A DNA stretch of 64,000 nt from Bacteroidota bacterium (GCA_016706595.1 JADJJH010000001.1:372001-436000), one strand, 5' to 3'; shown: positions 54,560-64,000, counted from the stretch's first letter. Numbers and translations: made by a program. The notes: generated from the sequence alone by a model not told the origin.

Positions 54560-57060
54560 TGCTGGTGTAACTGCCAGAATGTGGTTCAGTAGCCGTAACA
54601 TGTACACCAGGTACAGTAGTGGTAAATGGTTGTAACAATTCTCAGGATTTTGTTTATACAGCAACAGATGCATGTAGCGGATTAACTTCTACATCAACTT
54701 CAACTTATACATGGCAAGTAGTAACTGCACCGGTATTAGCTGGTGTACCTACAGGCGGTGCATTAGGATGTAACCCAACTTTACCAACATGTTCAACAGG
54801 TGTAACTGCTTCTAACGAATGTGGTTCAGTAGCCGTAACATGTACACCAGGTACAGTAGTGGTAAATGGTTGTAGTAATTCTCAAGGTTTTGTTTATGCA
54901 ACAGATGCAGAATTAACTGCATCAACTTCACTTTACATGGCAAGTAATAACTGCAAAGGTAGCTGGTACCTACAAGCGGTGCATTAGGATGTAACCATTT
55001 GACCGACATGTTCAACAGGTGTAACTGCTTCTAACAAATGTGGATCAGTAGCCGTAACATGTACACCAGGTACAGTAGTGGTAAATGGTTGTAACAATTC
55101 TCAGGATTTTTTTTATACAGGACAGATGCGTAGCGGATTAACTCCATCAACTTCAACATACTGGCAAGTAGTAACTGCACCGGTATTAGCTGGTGTACCT
55201 ACAGGCGGTGCATTAGGATGTAACCCAACTTTACCAACATGTTCAACAGGTGTAACTGCTTCAAACGAATGTGGTTCAGTAGCTGTAACATGTACACCAG
55301 GTACAGTAGTGGTAAATGGTTGTAACAATTCTCAGGATTTTGTTTATACAGCAACAGATGCATGTAGCGGATTAACTTCTACATCAACTTCAACTTATAC
55401 ATGGCAAGTAGTAACTGCACCGGTATTAGCTGGTGTACCTACTGGTGGTGCATTAGGATGTAACCCAACTTTACCAACATGTGATGCTGGTGTAACTGCT
55501 TCAAACGAATGTGGTTCAGTAGCTGTAACATGTACTCCAGGTATGGTTTCAGTAAATGGTTGTAACAATTCTCAGGATTTTGTTTATACAGCAACAGATG
55601 CATGTAGCGGATTAACTTCTACATCAGCTTCAACTTACACATGGACAGAAGTAGTAACTGCACCATTATTGCTGGTGTACCAACTGAGGAGGTCTTTGGG
55701 CTGCAACCCAACTTTACCACATGTGATGCAGGTGTAACTGCTTCAAACGAATGTGGTTCAGTAGCTATAACATGTACCCGAATACAGGGATGTGGCATGG
55801 TTGTAACAATTCTCAGGATTTTGTTTATACAGCAACAGATGCATGTAGCGGATTAACTTCTACATCAACTTCAACTTATACATGGCAAGTAGTAACTGCA
55901 CCGGTATTAGCTGGTGTACCTACAGGCGGACCTTTAGGTTGCAACCTTTACCAACATGTTCAAAAGGTGTACCTTGCTTCTAACGAATGTGGTTCAGTAG
56001 CTGTAACATGTACACCAGGTACAGTAGTGGTAAATGGTTGCTAACAATTCTCAGGATTTTGTTTATACGCAACAGATGCATGTAGCAGATTATGTGCAAC
56101 CCATCAACTTCAACTTATACATGGACAGAAGACTAACTGCACCGGTAATTGCTAGTGTACCTACTAGTGGTCCTTTAGGATGTAACCCAACTTTACCAAC
56201 ATGTGATGCTGGTGATAACTGCTGAAACGCTATCGTTCAGTAGCTACAACATCAGGACTCCAAGTTTCAGTAAATGGTTTTAACAATTCTCAGGATGTTA
56301 TTTATCACAGATGCATGTAGCGGATTAGCTACAACGTCAACATCAACTTATACATGGACAGAAGACTTAACTGCACCGGTTATTGCTACAACAGCAACAA
56401 GTGGTCCTTTAGGTTGCAATCCAACAGTAGTTGCTCCATCATTCACAGGAAATGATAACTGCGAAGGTGCTATCACCCCAGTAGTTACAACATCACACCA
56501 TTCAAATAGTGGTAAATGGTTTTAACAATTCTCATGGATTTGGATTTATCCAACAGATGCATGTGGTTAACTACCCCACAACTTAAGCACACTTATACAT
56601 GGACAGAAGACTTAACTGCACCAGTTATTGCTACAACAGCAACAAGTGGTCCTTTAGGTTGCAATCCAACAGTAGTTGCTCCATCATTCACAGGAAATGA
56701 TAACTGCGAAGGTGCTATCACCCCAGTAGCTGCAACATGTACACCTACAATAGTGGTAATGGTTTTACACAATCTCATGGGATGCAAATTATACAGATGT
56801 ATGTGGTAACCCAGCTACAACTGTAAGCATCACTTATACATGGACAGAAGACTTAACTGCACCGGTTATTGCTACAACAGCAACAAGTGGTCCTTTAGGT
56901 TGCAATCCAACAGTTTACCAACATTCAATGGAAATGATAACTGCTTCTAACGAATGTGATTCCAGTAGTTACAACACTCAGGTCCTTCATTGCAACTGGT
57001 TGTGGTCGTTCTCAAACTTCGGTTGCAAATTATACAGATGCTTGTAGCGGATTGTCTTCT
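54480..57060 (+). repeat. Tandem block of about eleven 240-bp coding repeats, heavily frame-broken
   Basis: Units begin near 54500, 54728, 54950, 55177, 55417, 55660, 55898, 56138, 56378, 56618 and 56860. Each encodes about 80 residues of the form APVLAGVPTGGALGCNPT, TASNECGSVAVTCTPG, VNGCNNSQDFVYTATDACSG and TSTYTW. Several units are almost identical over long stretches, while neighbours carry small insertions, deletions and scrambled bases. No unit order keeps one frame open. This points to poor read correction in a repeat block. Confidence 0.85.
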
Positions 57061-60000
57061 ACTGCAACAACAACTTATACTTGGACTTCTGACTTAACTG
57101 GTCCTATAGGTTCAGCACCTACAGGCTTACCGGTTACTAACGCTTGCATCGTAAATGCCTTAACTTCAGTGCCTGCATTTGATGCAGCATTAGTTGAAGC
57201 TAATTATTCAGATGCTTGTGGTTCAGTAACTGCTTCATTAACAAATACTACTTTAGCTGGTTTACCATGTAACTGGACAGTAACTTACGATTACGTAGTT
57301 ACAGATCCATGTGGTAATACAACAACAGGTAGCTATGTTCATAGCGGTGCCGATTTAACAGGTCCTACATTTAGTGCATTACCTGCACCAACTGCTATTT
57401 CTTGTCCTGCGGTTCCTATCTTCCCAACTCCATCAATCACAGATGCATGCGGTACTGCCGTTATGTTATCACCGGTTGATTATTATACAACAGGTGCTTG
57501 CGCTGGAACTTACACAGTAACACGTGTATGGAGTGCAACCGATGATTGTGGTAATATTTCTACTACCTCTCAACAAATTAGTGTAGTAGATAATACAGCA
57601 CCAACGATCTCGGCTTTACCTCCAACTTCAACAATTGGTTGCCCGGCTACACCTTCATTCGCAACACCAACAGTTAGTGATTTATGTGATGCAAATCCTT
57701 CATTAACTTTTAGCGATGCATCTACACCTGCTTGCTTTAGCTCATACAGCGTAACACGTACATGGTTAGCAACTGATGCTTGTGGTAACACAGCAACGGC
57801 TACCCAAACTATTAACGTTGTTGATATGACAGGTCCGGTATTTGATCCAATTCCTGGAGTAAGTACTATTACTTGTCCTGCTACACCTTCATTTATTACA
57901 CCAAATGCAATTGATGCATGCGGAAGTACAGTAACCATCACGAATACTGATGCAGTAACGCCAGGTTCATGTGCAGGTTCTTACAGCGTAACTCGTACAT
58001 GGGTTGCTATGGATGATTGTGGTAACTCTACAACAGCTAGTCAAACCATTAACGTACAAGATGTAACTGGTCCGGTATTCGGTCCTATCCCTGCACCTAC
58101 TTATGTTAATTGTCCTGCAGGTCCTGTATTTATTACAGCAACTGCAACAGACGGATGTGGTAGTGGTGCTGTGATTACTTCATATGCTGATGCAATTACT
58201 CCGGGTGGATGTGCTGGTACATTTACAGCAACACGTACATGGATTGCAACAGATGCTTGTGGTAATACAACAACTGCTTCTCAAACTATCATCGTACAAG
58301 ATATCACTGGTCCGGCCATTACACAATGTGCTGTAACACGTAATATCCCAGGTATCGATAACTCAGCTATCACAGGTCCTTCTTATAGTGCAACAAGTAC
58401 TGCTTCATCGTATGCAGAATTTGCAAATGCAACGAACCAAGGTGCTGCTAGCGAAGAATGTACTTCAATTGTATCAGTATCTTATGCTGATGCAGTAGTT
58501 ACAACTTGTCCTCGAGTGATTAATCGTACTTGGACTTTAACTGACGGTTGTGGTAACTCAAGCAATTGCGTTCAAACAATCAATGTAATTTATAGTACAC
58601 CTCCTACAAGTTTCTCTGCAACAGCATGTGATTCTTATACATGGGCTGCGAATGGTAATACTTCGTATACCACAACAGGAAGCTATGCACATACATTTGT
58701 AAATGCTGCAGGTTGTGATAGCGTTGTAACATTGAATTTGACAGTGAATTATAGTTCTACATCATCTACAACAGCAACTGCTTGTGATTCATACACTTGG
58801 GCTGACAATGGTGCAACATATACTGCTACTGGTACGTATACGCATACATCAATGAATATGTCTGGTTGTGTAAATACAGCTACTTTGAATTTGACAGTGA
58901 ACTACAGTTCATCATCATCAGAATCAGCTACAGCATGTAATTCATACACATGGGCTGCTAATGGTGCAACTTATACACAAGGTGGTACTTATACCGCAAC
59001 ATCAACAAATGTTAATGGTTGCGTACATACAACTACCTTGAATTTAACCGTGAATTATAGTTCTACATCATCTACAACTGCAACTGCTTGTGATACTTAT
59101 ACATGGTCTGACAATGGTGCAACGTATACTGCTACTGGTACGTATACTTATACATCAATGAATATGTCAGGTTGTGTAAATACAGCTACATTGAATTTGA
59201 CAGTGAATTATAGTTCTACGTCATCTACAACAGCAACTGCATGTGATGCATACATTTGGGCTGACAATGGTGCAACGTATACTGCTACTGGTACGTATAC
59301 TTATACATCAATGAATATGTCTGGTTGTGTAAATACAGCTACATTGAATTTGACAGTGAATTATAGTTCTTCATCATCAGTATCTGCAACAGCTTGTGAT
59401 TCATATACATGGGCTGCTAATGGTGCAACGTATACACAAAGTGGTTCTTATACAGCTACTTCGTTAAATACTGCTGGTTGTGTTCATACAACCACGTTGA
59501 ATTTGACAGTGAACTACAGTTCTACATCATCTACTACAGCAACTGCATGTGATTCATACATTTGGGCTGACAATGGTGCAACGTATACTGCTACTGGTAC
59601 GTATACTTATACATCAATGAATATGTCAGGTTGTGTAAATACAGCTACATTGAATTTGACAGTGAATTATAGTTCTACGTCATCTACAACAGCAACAGCT
59701 TGTGATTCATACACTTGGTCTGATAATGGTGCAACGTATACTACTTCAGGTACGTATACTTATACATCAATGAATATGTCAGGTTGTGTAAATACAGCTA
59801 CATTGAATTTGACAGTGAACTACAGTTCATCAAATACAACAACTACCACTGCATGTGATACTTACACATGGGCTGTAAATGGTTTAACCTATACAGCAAA
59901 TGCAAACGTGGTTGTTACCTCATTAAATTCATTTGGTTGTACACATACAGAAACGTTGAATTTAACAGTGAATTACAGTACATCTAGTTCTGAAACAGCT

Positions 60001-60900
60001 ACCGCTGCTTTAAGCTATACATGGCCTGTGAATGGTGCTACTTATACACTTGGTGGAACCTATACTGCTACAACAACTAACTTAGCTGGATGTCCTCATG
60101 TAACTACCCTTAACCTTACAATTACCGGTGTAACTATTACTACAAAAGTATTGTTAGACGGTCCGTATGTAGGTGGTGGATTAATGCATGATAGCTTACG
60201 TTCATATGTTGGATTGATTCCTTCAACAGAACCATATTCAAGTGCACCATATAACAAAGCAACCATCGGTGATGCTGCTGGCGAAACTACTACACCTGCT
60301 GTATTAGCGGTAACTGGTAACAACGCGATTGTTGACTGGATATTCCTTGAATTACGTAATACCACCGCACCTTTTGCAGTAGTAGCCACCAAGCGTGCGT
60401 TATTACAACGTGATGGTGATGTAGTAGATGTTGATGGTTTATCTCCTGTTACTTTCAGTACTGTACTTCCTGGTAACTATCGTGTATCTGTGAAACACAG
60501 AAACCACTTAGGTGTTATGACTAATTTAGATCAGGCATTAACCTTAGGCGGTTCAACAGTTGACTTCACTACAGCACCACTTTATGTTAAACCTGCTTTA
60601 CCTGCATTAGTGAATACTCCTGCAAAAGTATCTGGTGGTTTACAAATCTTGTGGTCTGGTGATGCTAGAAACGACAGAAACTCTAAGTACAACGGTTTCC
60701 AAAATGATAAGGAGTTTATCTTAATTGCTTTAGGTTCAGGTGGTGCTAACAGTACATTAAGTCCGGTATATCGTAGAGAAGACGTTAATATGGATAGCAA
60801 AATCCGTTACAATGGTCTTGACAATGATAGAAACGTGATTTTAGGTACAGTGGGTGCTGGAACACCTAATGCGATTTATAATCAACATACTCCAGACTAA
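56956..60900 (+). CDS. Giant adhesin, C-terminal segment: HYR-like domains, ten Cys-pair repeats, conserved C-terminal module
   Basis: 1314 codons. The first half is a row of HYR-like domains (FSALPAPTAISCPAVPIFPTPSITDACG and similar, each with SYSVTRTWxATDACGN). From 58606 come ten 51-residue repeats (TACDSYTWADNGATYTATGTYTYTSMNMSGCVNTATLNLTVNYS), nearly identical in DNA. The last copy lacks the first cysteine (TAALSYTW). The final 245 residues (LLDGPYVGGGLMHDSLRSYVGLIPSTEPYSSAPY, ALLQRDGDVV, SVKHRNHLGVMT, REDVNMDSKIRYNGLDNDRN, ending QHTPD) match the end of the 3017-residue protein at 14337. That module is probably a surface-sorting or assembly domain. Confidence 0.86.
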   Translation: MIPVVTTLRSFIATGCGRSQTSVANYTDACSGLSSTATTTYTWTSDLTGPIGSAPTGLPVTNACIVNALTSVPAFDAALVEANYSDACGSVTASLTNTTLAGLPCNWTVTYDYVVTDPCGNTTTGSYVHSGADLTGPTFSALPAPTAISCPAVPIFPTPSITDACGTAVMLSPVDYYTTGACAGTYTVTRVWSATDDCGNISTTSQQISVVDNTAPTISALPPTSTIGCPATPSFATPTVSDLCDANPSLTFSDASTPACFSSYSVTRTWLATDACGNTATATQTINVVDMTGPVFDPIPGVSTITCPATPSFITPNAIDACGSTVTITNTDAVTPGSCAGSYSVTRTWVAMDDCGNSTTASQTINVQDVTGPVFGPIPAPTYVNCPAGPVFITATATDGCGSGAVITSYADAITPGGCAGTFTATRTWIATDACGNTTTASQTIIVQDITGPAITQCAVTRNIPGIDNSAITGPSYSATSTASSYAEFANATNQGAASEECTSIVSVSYADAVVTTCPRVINRTWTLTDGCGNSSNCVQTINVIYSTPPTSFSATACDSYTWAANGNTSYTTTGSYAHTFVNAAGCDSVVTLNLTVNYSSTSSTTATACDSYTWADNGATYTATGTYTHTSMNMSGCVNTATLNLTVNYSSSSSESATACNSYTWAANGATYTQGGTYTATSTNVNGCVHTTTLNLTVNYSSTSSTTATACDTYTWSDNGATYTATGTYTYTSMNMSGCVNTATLNLTVNYSSTSSTTATACDAYIWADNGATYTATGTYTYTSMNMSGCVNTATLNLTVNYSSSSSVSATACDSYTWAANGATYTQSGSYTATSLNTAGCVHTTTLNLTVNYSSTSSTTATACDSYIWADNGATYTATGTYTYTSMNMSGCVNTATLNLTVNYSSTSSTTATACDSYTWSDNGATYTTSGTYTYTSMNMSGCVNTATLNLTVNYSSSNTTTTTACDTYTWAVNGLTYTANANVVVTSLNSFGCTHTETLNLTVNYSTSSSETATAALSYTWPVNGATYTLGGTYTATTTNLAGCPHVTTLNLTITGVTITTKVLLDGPYVGGGLMHDSLRSYVGLIPSTEPYSSAPYNKATIGDAAGETTTPAVLAVTGNNAIVDWIFLELRNTTAPFAVVATKRALLQRDGDVVDVDGLSPVTFSTVLPGNYRVSVKHRNHLGVMTNLDQALTLGGSTVDFTTAPLYVKPALPALVNTPAKVSGGLQILWSGDARNDRNSKYNGFQNDKEFILIALGSGGANSTLSPVYRREDVNMDSKIRYNGLDNDRNVILGTVGAGTPNAIYNQHTPD
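58606..60125 (+). repeat. Tandem array of ten 153-bp coding repeats
   Basis: Unit length is 153 bp (51 residues); the first unit is 156. Two alternating unit types are visible, MNMSGCVNTATLNL and xxxGCVHTTTLNL. Copies are nearly identical, unlike the old array at 15120-19115. Confidence 0.88.
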
Positions 60901-60943
60901 TCGTTAATTAATTATTCATTCATAAAATTTAATATAAAATACA

Positions 60944-61762
60944 ATGAAAAAAATAATGCTAACGACATTGACGCTGATGGGCACTTTAAGTGCCTTCAGC
61001 CAATGTCCGAACACAACCGGGAACTATGAGTATAGTATCAGTAATGATGCTAAGAATATCACCATCAAAGCACGTAACACAACCGGAACGATTCGTTCTA
61101 GTTATGTGAACCCTGCCATCAATGGTAATTTCGTAGGTCTTGTATTTGGTATCAAATGGTCGGCAAAAAGTGATGTGGTATTATATACCAATAGCTCAGT
61201 AGCGCCTTTCGATATCATTCCATCAGGCGGCATTCTTCAAAAAGAGAACTTTAGTTTTCAATCTTATGGCGACGAGGCAAAAACATTGCCGATGTTGTCG
61301 AAAGAGTTTATGAATGGCGACTGGCACGTAATTGCTACAATACCTTATACAGGTACATTAGCAAACGGCGACAAGTTTGAATTAACCGAATGTGGTTTTG
61401 ATGAAACAACCAATCCTTACTTTGCCCAAATGGATAAGTTAGGTAACTATGGTCAGTTTGCACCAAACTTAGTTCGTAGTACTTCAGACGGCGCAAACTT
61501 AGCTGCAGCAAATGCAGTGATTGTTTATCCTAATCCAACCCTTGGCGATTTATATGTTGATGTAAGTTCATCAACGGTAACTCGTGCTACTTTTAAAGTA
61601 ATGGATATGACCGGTAAAACGGTTAAGACTATCCAATCTGATTTAGTAGAAGGATTGAATAAGATTACAGTAAACGTTGCTGAATTAGCGAATGGTATGT
61701 ATATGTTGAAAGTAGTTGATGGCAAGGCCTTGAACTATGCTCAAACATTCAATAAGCAATAA
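60944..61762 (+). CDS. T9SS-sorted secreted protein of the adhesin cluster
   Basis: The 272-residue protein has a signal peptide (KKIMLTTLTLMGTLSAFSQ) and an unassigned beta-rich domain of about 165 residues (YEYSISNDAKNITIKARNTTG, GLVFGIKWSAKSDVVLY). It ends with a standard type A T9SS tail (VIVYPNPTLGDLYVDVSSS, VMDMTGKTVKTIQ, LANGMYMLKVVDG). It begins 43 bases after the giant adhesin and ends at a long hairpin, so the two genes are likely one transcript. It may be an accessory or anchoring partner of the adhesin. That link is inferred only from position. Confidence 0.83.
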   Translation: MKKIMLTTLTLMGTLSAFSQCPNTTGNYEYSISNDAKNITIKARNTTGTIRSSYVNPAINGNFVGLVFGIKWSAKSDVVLYTNSSVAPFDIIPSGGILQKENFSFQSYGDEAKTLPMLSKEFMNGDWHVIATIPYTGTLANGDKFELTECGFDETTNPYFAQMDKLGNYGQFAPNLVRSTSDGANLAAANAVIVYPNPTLGDLYVDVSSSTVTRATFKVMDMTGKTVKTIQSDLVEGLNKITVNVAELANGMYMLKVVDGKALNYAQTFNKQ

Positions 61763-61765
61763 ATT

Positions 61766-61809
61766 AATAATGAGGTGGGGCTGTCGAAAGATAGCCTCAC
61801 CGCATTATT
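61766..61809 (+). terminator. Long hairpin terminator after the adhesin cluster
   Basis: A 20-pair stem with one mismatch and a GAAA loop, from AATAATG to CATTATT, starting three bases after the stop codon. The following T-run is weak. The gap from 61810 to 62029 is A+T rich with no gene seen. Confidence 0.75.
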
Positions 61810-62029
61810 TATTTACTTGCATTATAAATCATTGGTATAAATTGCTATATTACAGCCTGATAAGTGTAATATACTTGAAATTGTGAACAGGAAACAAACT
61901 AAATCAATTCACACACAAAGGGAAAGTTGAATTAAGGTTTATAGAATGCTTATCATTTAAAAAAAACAAAAACACCTAACCAAAGAATAACCTTCATTTG
62001 ATTATTATTCAAATAAAAAAAATAGTATA

Positions 62030-64000
62030 ATGAAACATAGATACAACCTTTCTTCATTACAAACAATTCAGTCTGTTTCGCGAAGTCTTTTCGCAAGGTG
62101 TACACAACACCTTCCCATGCTGATTGTATTATTGGCACTTAGTTTATTCAGTGTTCAAAATGCCCGGGGGCAGGCACCAACTGTTGATATTTTTCCAGAT
62201 CAACCAGTGTCTTGTCATAATGCATCTGATGCGTCTATACTTGCATCATCAACCTTAACTGGTACAGTATTTTTTGATATTGATGGCGGTACACTATTCG
62301 CAAATTCTACAGGTGAATTTTTTGGCTTAAGTGCTGGTACACATACGGTGTGTGCAACTAATTTCACAGATACAGTGTGCAATACCATTACCTTAATAAA
62401 TCCGGATCCATTAGATATTCAATTTCTTGTGGATTCAATGCCGGGTTGTTTAGGACAATTTGGTGGATTGAGTGCTATGATAAATGGAGGTACCATCTTA
62501 ACATGGCCTGGTTATTTAACTTCTTGGACCAACTCAGCCAATGCCTTATTAAATCCAATTCCTTTTAACTATAATACCTTTGTTCAAGGTTTACCAACCG
62601 ATACCTATACCTTATTAATTGAAGATGAAAGTTCGTGTTTACATTCTGAATCTTTTTATCTTCCAGATCTTTGCCTTTTTGTTGACCAACATGTTTCTTG
62701 TTTCGGGGCAAATGATGGTTCAGTTCAAGCTTCAACTGGTGCACCTGGATCTTGGACATACAGTCGAGATGGCGGACTATTCCCAACACCATCCGGCTTA
62801 TTCTTAAACTTAACACCGGGTGTTCATACGATTTGTATGACCGATGGAGTGAATACATTTTGTAACACAGTAACAATAACGCAACCAGCTCCTTTGGTTG
62901 TTACGTTAGCTGTTGATCAAACCGTTTCTTGCTTAGGAAATGATGGTGCTTTATTAGCTACTATATCAGGCGGTACCGCTATTCTTCAAAATTATCAAAC
63001 TACATGGAGTGCTGGTGTAAACCCACTTACCATTTACGATACTTATGTTTCAGGTTTAGCAGTTGGAACCTATACCGTTTCTGTTGAAGATGATCAAGCT
63101 TGTATTTCAAGTGCAAGTGTAACTTTAGGATTAACCCCATCAATTGTCGTAACGGCGTCTTCTACTGCCATACTTTGTCATGGTGGAACTTCAACGGTTA
63201 CTGCTTTGTCTAGTGGAGGTACCGGAGCAATCACAAATACAATTTCAGGTAATTCATGGATAGTAGGAGCAGGAACATATACCGTTACCGGAACCGATGC
63301 ATTAGGTTGTACCGGAACCACTTCTATTACTATCGCAGAACCTGATGCAATCGATATTACTTTTACAATCGATTCACTTCCAGGTTGCCCTGGTAATTTA
63401 GGTGGATTGAGTGCAGTGATAAACGGTGGTACACCAATTTATCAAACTACTTGGACGAATTCTTCCAATTCAGTTTTAAATCCTGCACCAAATGATTATA
63501 ATACTTTCGTAGGTGGTTTAGGTGTAGATACCTATTCTTTATTAGTAACCGATGACAATAACTGTACACACACTGAAAGCATTTCTTTGCCTGATTTGTG
63601 TTTGTTCGTCGATCAACATGTATCATGTTATGGCGCGAACGATGGTTCGGTGCAAGCATCAACATCATTAGCCGGTAGCTGGATTTATAGTCGTGATGGC
63701 GGATTATTTCCAACACCATCAGGCTTATTCTTAAACTTAACGCCTGGTGTTCATACTATCTGTATGACGGATGGTGTAAATACCTATTGCGATACAGTTC
63801 ATATTCTAGAACCGGCTCCATTAGTAGTATCACTTGCTGTAGATCAAACCGTTTCATGTTTAGGAAACGATGGTGCTATCATCGCAACGATTACTGGAGG
63901 TACTGCAATTTTACAACCTTATCAAACTACCTGGAGTGCAGGTGTTACACCATTAACGATTTATGATACCTATGTAAGTGGATTAGCCGTTGGTACTTAT
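62030..64000 (+). CDS. SprB-like giant secreted protein, first 657 codons (continues past window)
   Basis: The frame is open from the ATG at 62030 to the window edge. The signal peptide is long and charged at the front (MKHRYNLSSLQTIQSVSR), then hydrophobic (PMLIVLLALSLFSVQNARGQ). The mature part is SprB-type repeats: VSCHNASDASILASS, then DQHVSCFGANDGSVQAS, DQTVSCLGNDGALLATISGGT, each a beta-sandwich opening with a cysteine. A larger unit of exactly 313 residues repeats (DSMPGCLGQFGGLSAMINGG at 62428, DSLPGCPGNLGGLSAVINGG at 63367). SprB is the moving cell-surface adhesin of gliding Bacteroidota and is exported by T9SS. Gliding itself cannot be concluded from this gene alone. Confidence 0.88.
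   Translation, partial: MKHRYNLSSLQTIQSVSRSLFARCTQHLPMLIVLLALSLFSVQNARGQAPTVDIFPDQPVSCHNASDASILASSTLTGTVFFDIDGGTLFANSTGEFFGLSAGTHTVCATNFTDTVCNTITLINPDPLDIQFLVDSMPGCLGQFGGLSAMINGGTILTWPGYLTSWTNSANALLNPIPFNYNTFVQGLPTDTYTLLIEDESSCLHSESFYLPDLCLFVDQHVSCFGANDGSVQASTGAPGSWTYSRDGGLFPTPSGLFLNLTPGVHTICMTDGVNTFCNTVTITQPAPLVVTLAVDQTVSCLGNDGALLATISGGTAILQNYQTTWSAGVNPLTIYDTYVSGLAVGTYTVSVEDDQACISSASVTLGLTPSIVVTASSTAILCHGGTSTVTALSSGGTGAITNTISGNSWIVGAGTYTVTGTDALGCTGTTSITIAEPDAIDITFTIDSLPGCPGNLGGLSAVINGGTPIYQTTWTNSSNSVLNPAPNDYNTFVGGLGVDTYSLLVTDDNNCTHTESISLPDLCLFVDQHVSCYGANDGSVQASTSLAGSWIYSRDGGLFPTPSGLFLNLTPGVHTICMTDGVNTYCDTVHILEPAPLVVSLAVDQTVSCLGNDGAIIATITGGTAILQPYQTTWSAGVTPLTIYDTYVSGLAVGTY

Larger units (their letters stand above)
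48791..60900 (+). other. Extent of one giant adhesin gene split by frameshifts
   Basis: The segments at 48791-49903, 49846-50961, 51049-51357, 51350-54559, the repeat block 54480-57060 and 56956-60900 read as one protein of about 4000 residues when single-base changes are undone. Order: signal peptide, shared N-terminal domain, several Cys-rich HYR-like domains, two copies of a lectin-like domain, more HYR-like domains, about eleven 80-residue tandem repeats, more HYR-like domains, ten 51-residue Cys-pair repeats, and the conserved C-terminal module. Confidence 0.75.

Noticed and set aside
54480..57060. Regular repeats suggesting a CRISPR array
   Set aside because: The 240-bp units are entirely coding-like with conserved cysteines and have no short repeat and unique spacer structure.

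Overview
The window is a stretch of a Bacteroidota chromosome, most likely from an environmental Chitinophagales, Saprospirales or Sphingobacteriales relative, possibly metagenome-derived. The evidence is about 37% G+C by eye, the TTTG-N19-TAnnTTTG promoter form, several proteins with type IX secretion (T9SS) C-terminal tails, SprB-like and PKD/HYR-like giant adhesins, a BtuG-type B12 uptake locus and an rpsU-xerC gene pair. Species cannot be fixed from the sequence alone. LAYOUT: 1-1.8 kb is the 3' end of rpoC. 2.0-4.3 kb is a broken BspA-like (DUF285) surface protein. 4.4-14.1 kb is a mixed set: secreted esterase, PAS plus metallo-beta-lactamase pair, a cupin/TetR divergent pair with a clear operator, katG, and small secreted proteins. 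14.3-23.4 kb is one intact 3017-aa secreted protein with PKD domains and 26 tandem 51-aa cysteine-paired repeats. 23.8-29.2 kb is a cobalamin-riboswitch operon: two T9SS-exported proteins, a BtuG-like lipoprotein and a BtuB-like TonB receptor. 29.5-34.1 kb holds ribE, rpsU, xerC, a FAD oxidoreductase, rlmH and two tRNAs. 34.1-36.6 kb is a small array of two roughly 1.2-kb cassettes integrated at the 3' end of tRNA-Arg(ACG); they carry a HigBA toxin-antitoxin pair and a BRO/DinD-like gene. 36.7-47.2 kb is housekeeping: EF-G-like GTPase, ABC-F, DedA, queE, folD, lon, plus a HEPN/Abi gene. 47.9-64 kb is a surface-protein cluster: a small secreted protein, a giant adhesin of roughly 4000 residues split by frameshifts, a T9SS-sorted protein and the first 657 codons of an SprB-like giant protein. 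HOW IT FITS: the surface proteins share modules. The 51-aa Cys-pair repeat occurs in three separate loci, a roughly 245-aa C-terminal module occurs in two giant proteins, and an N-terminal domain is shared by two neighbours in the last cluster. The B12 operon is a self-contained capture and import system under riboswitch control. The strongest candidate for an undescribed system is the tRNA-Arg cassette array. Three exact copies of a 14-bp tRNA 3' end mark it, two of them lie inside an 82-bp conserved end (71 of 82 identical by eye), the core looks like a tyrosine-recombinase site, and no integrase lies inside. CAUTION: many frameshifts in the repetitive giant gene are single-base additions, two of them in homopolymers, that break obvious repeats. 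They look like uncorrected sequencing or assembly errors rather than real gene decay.
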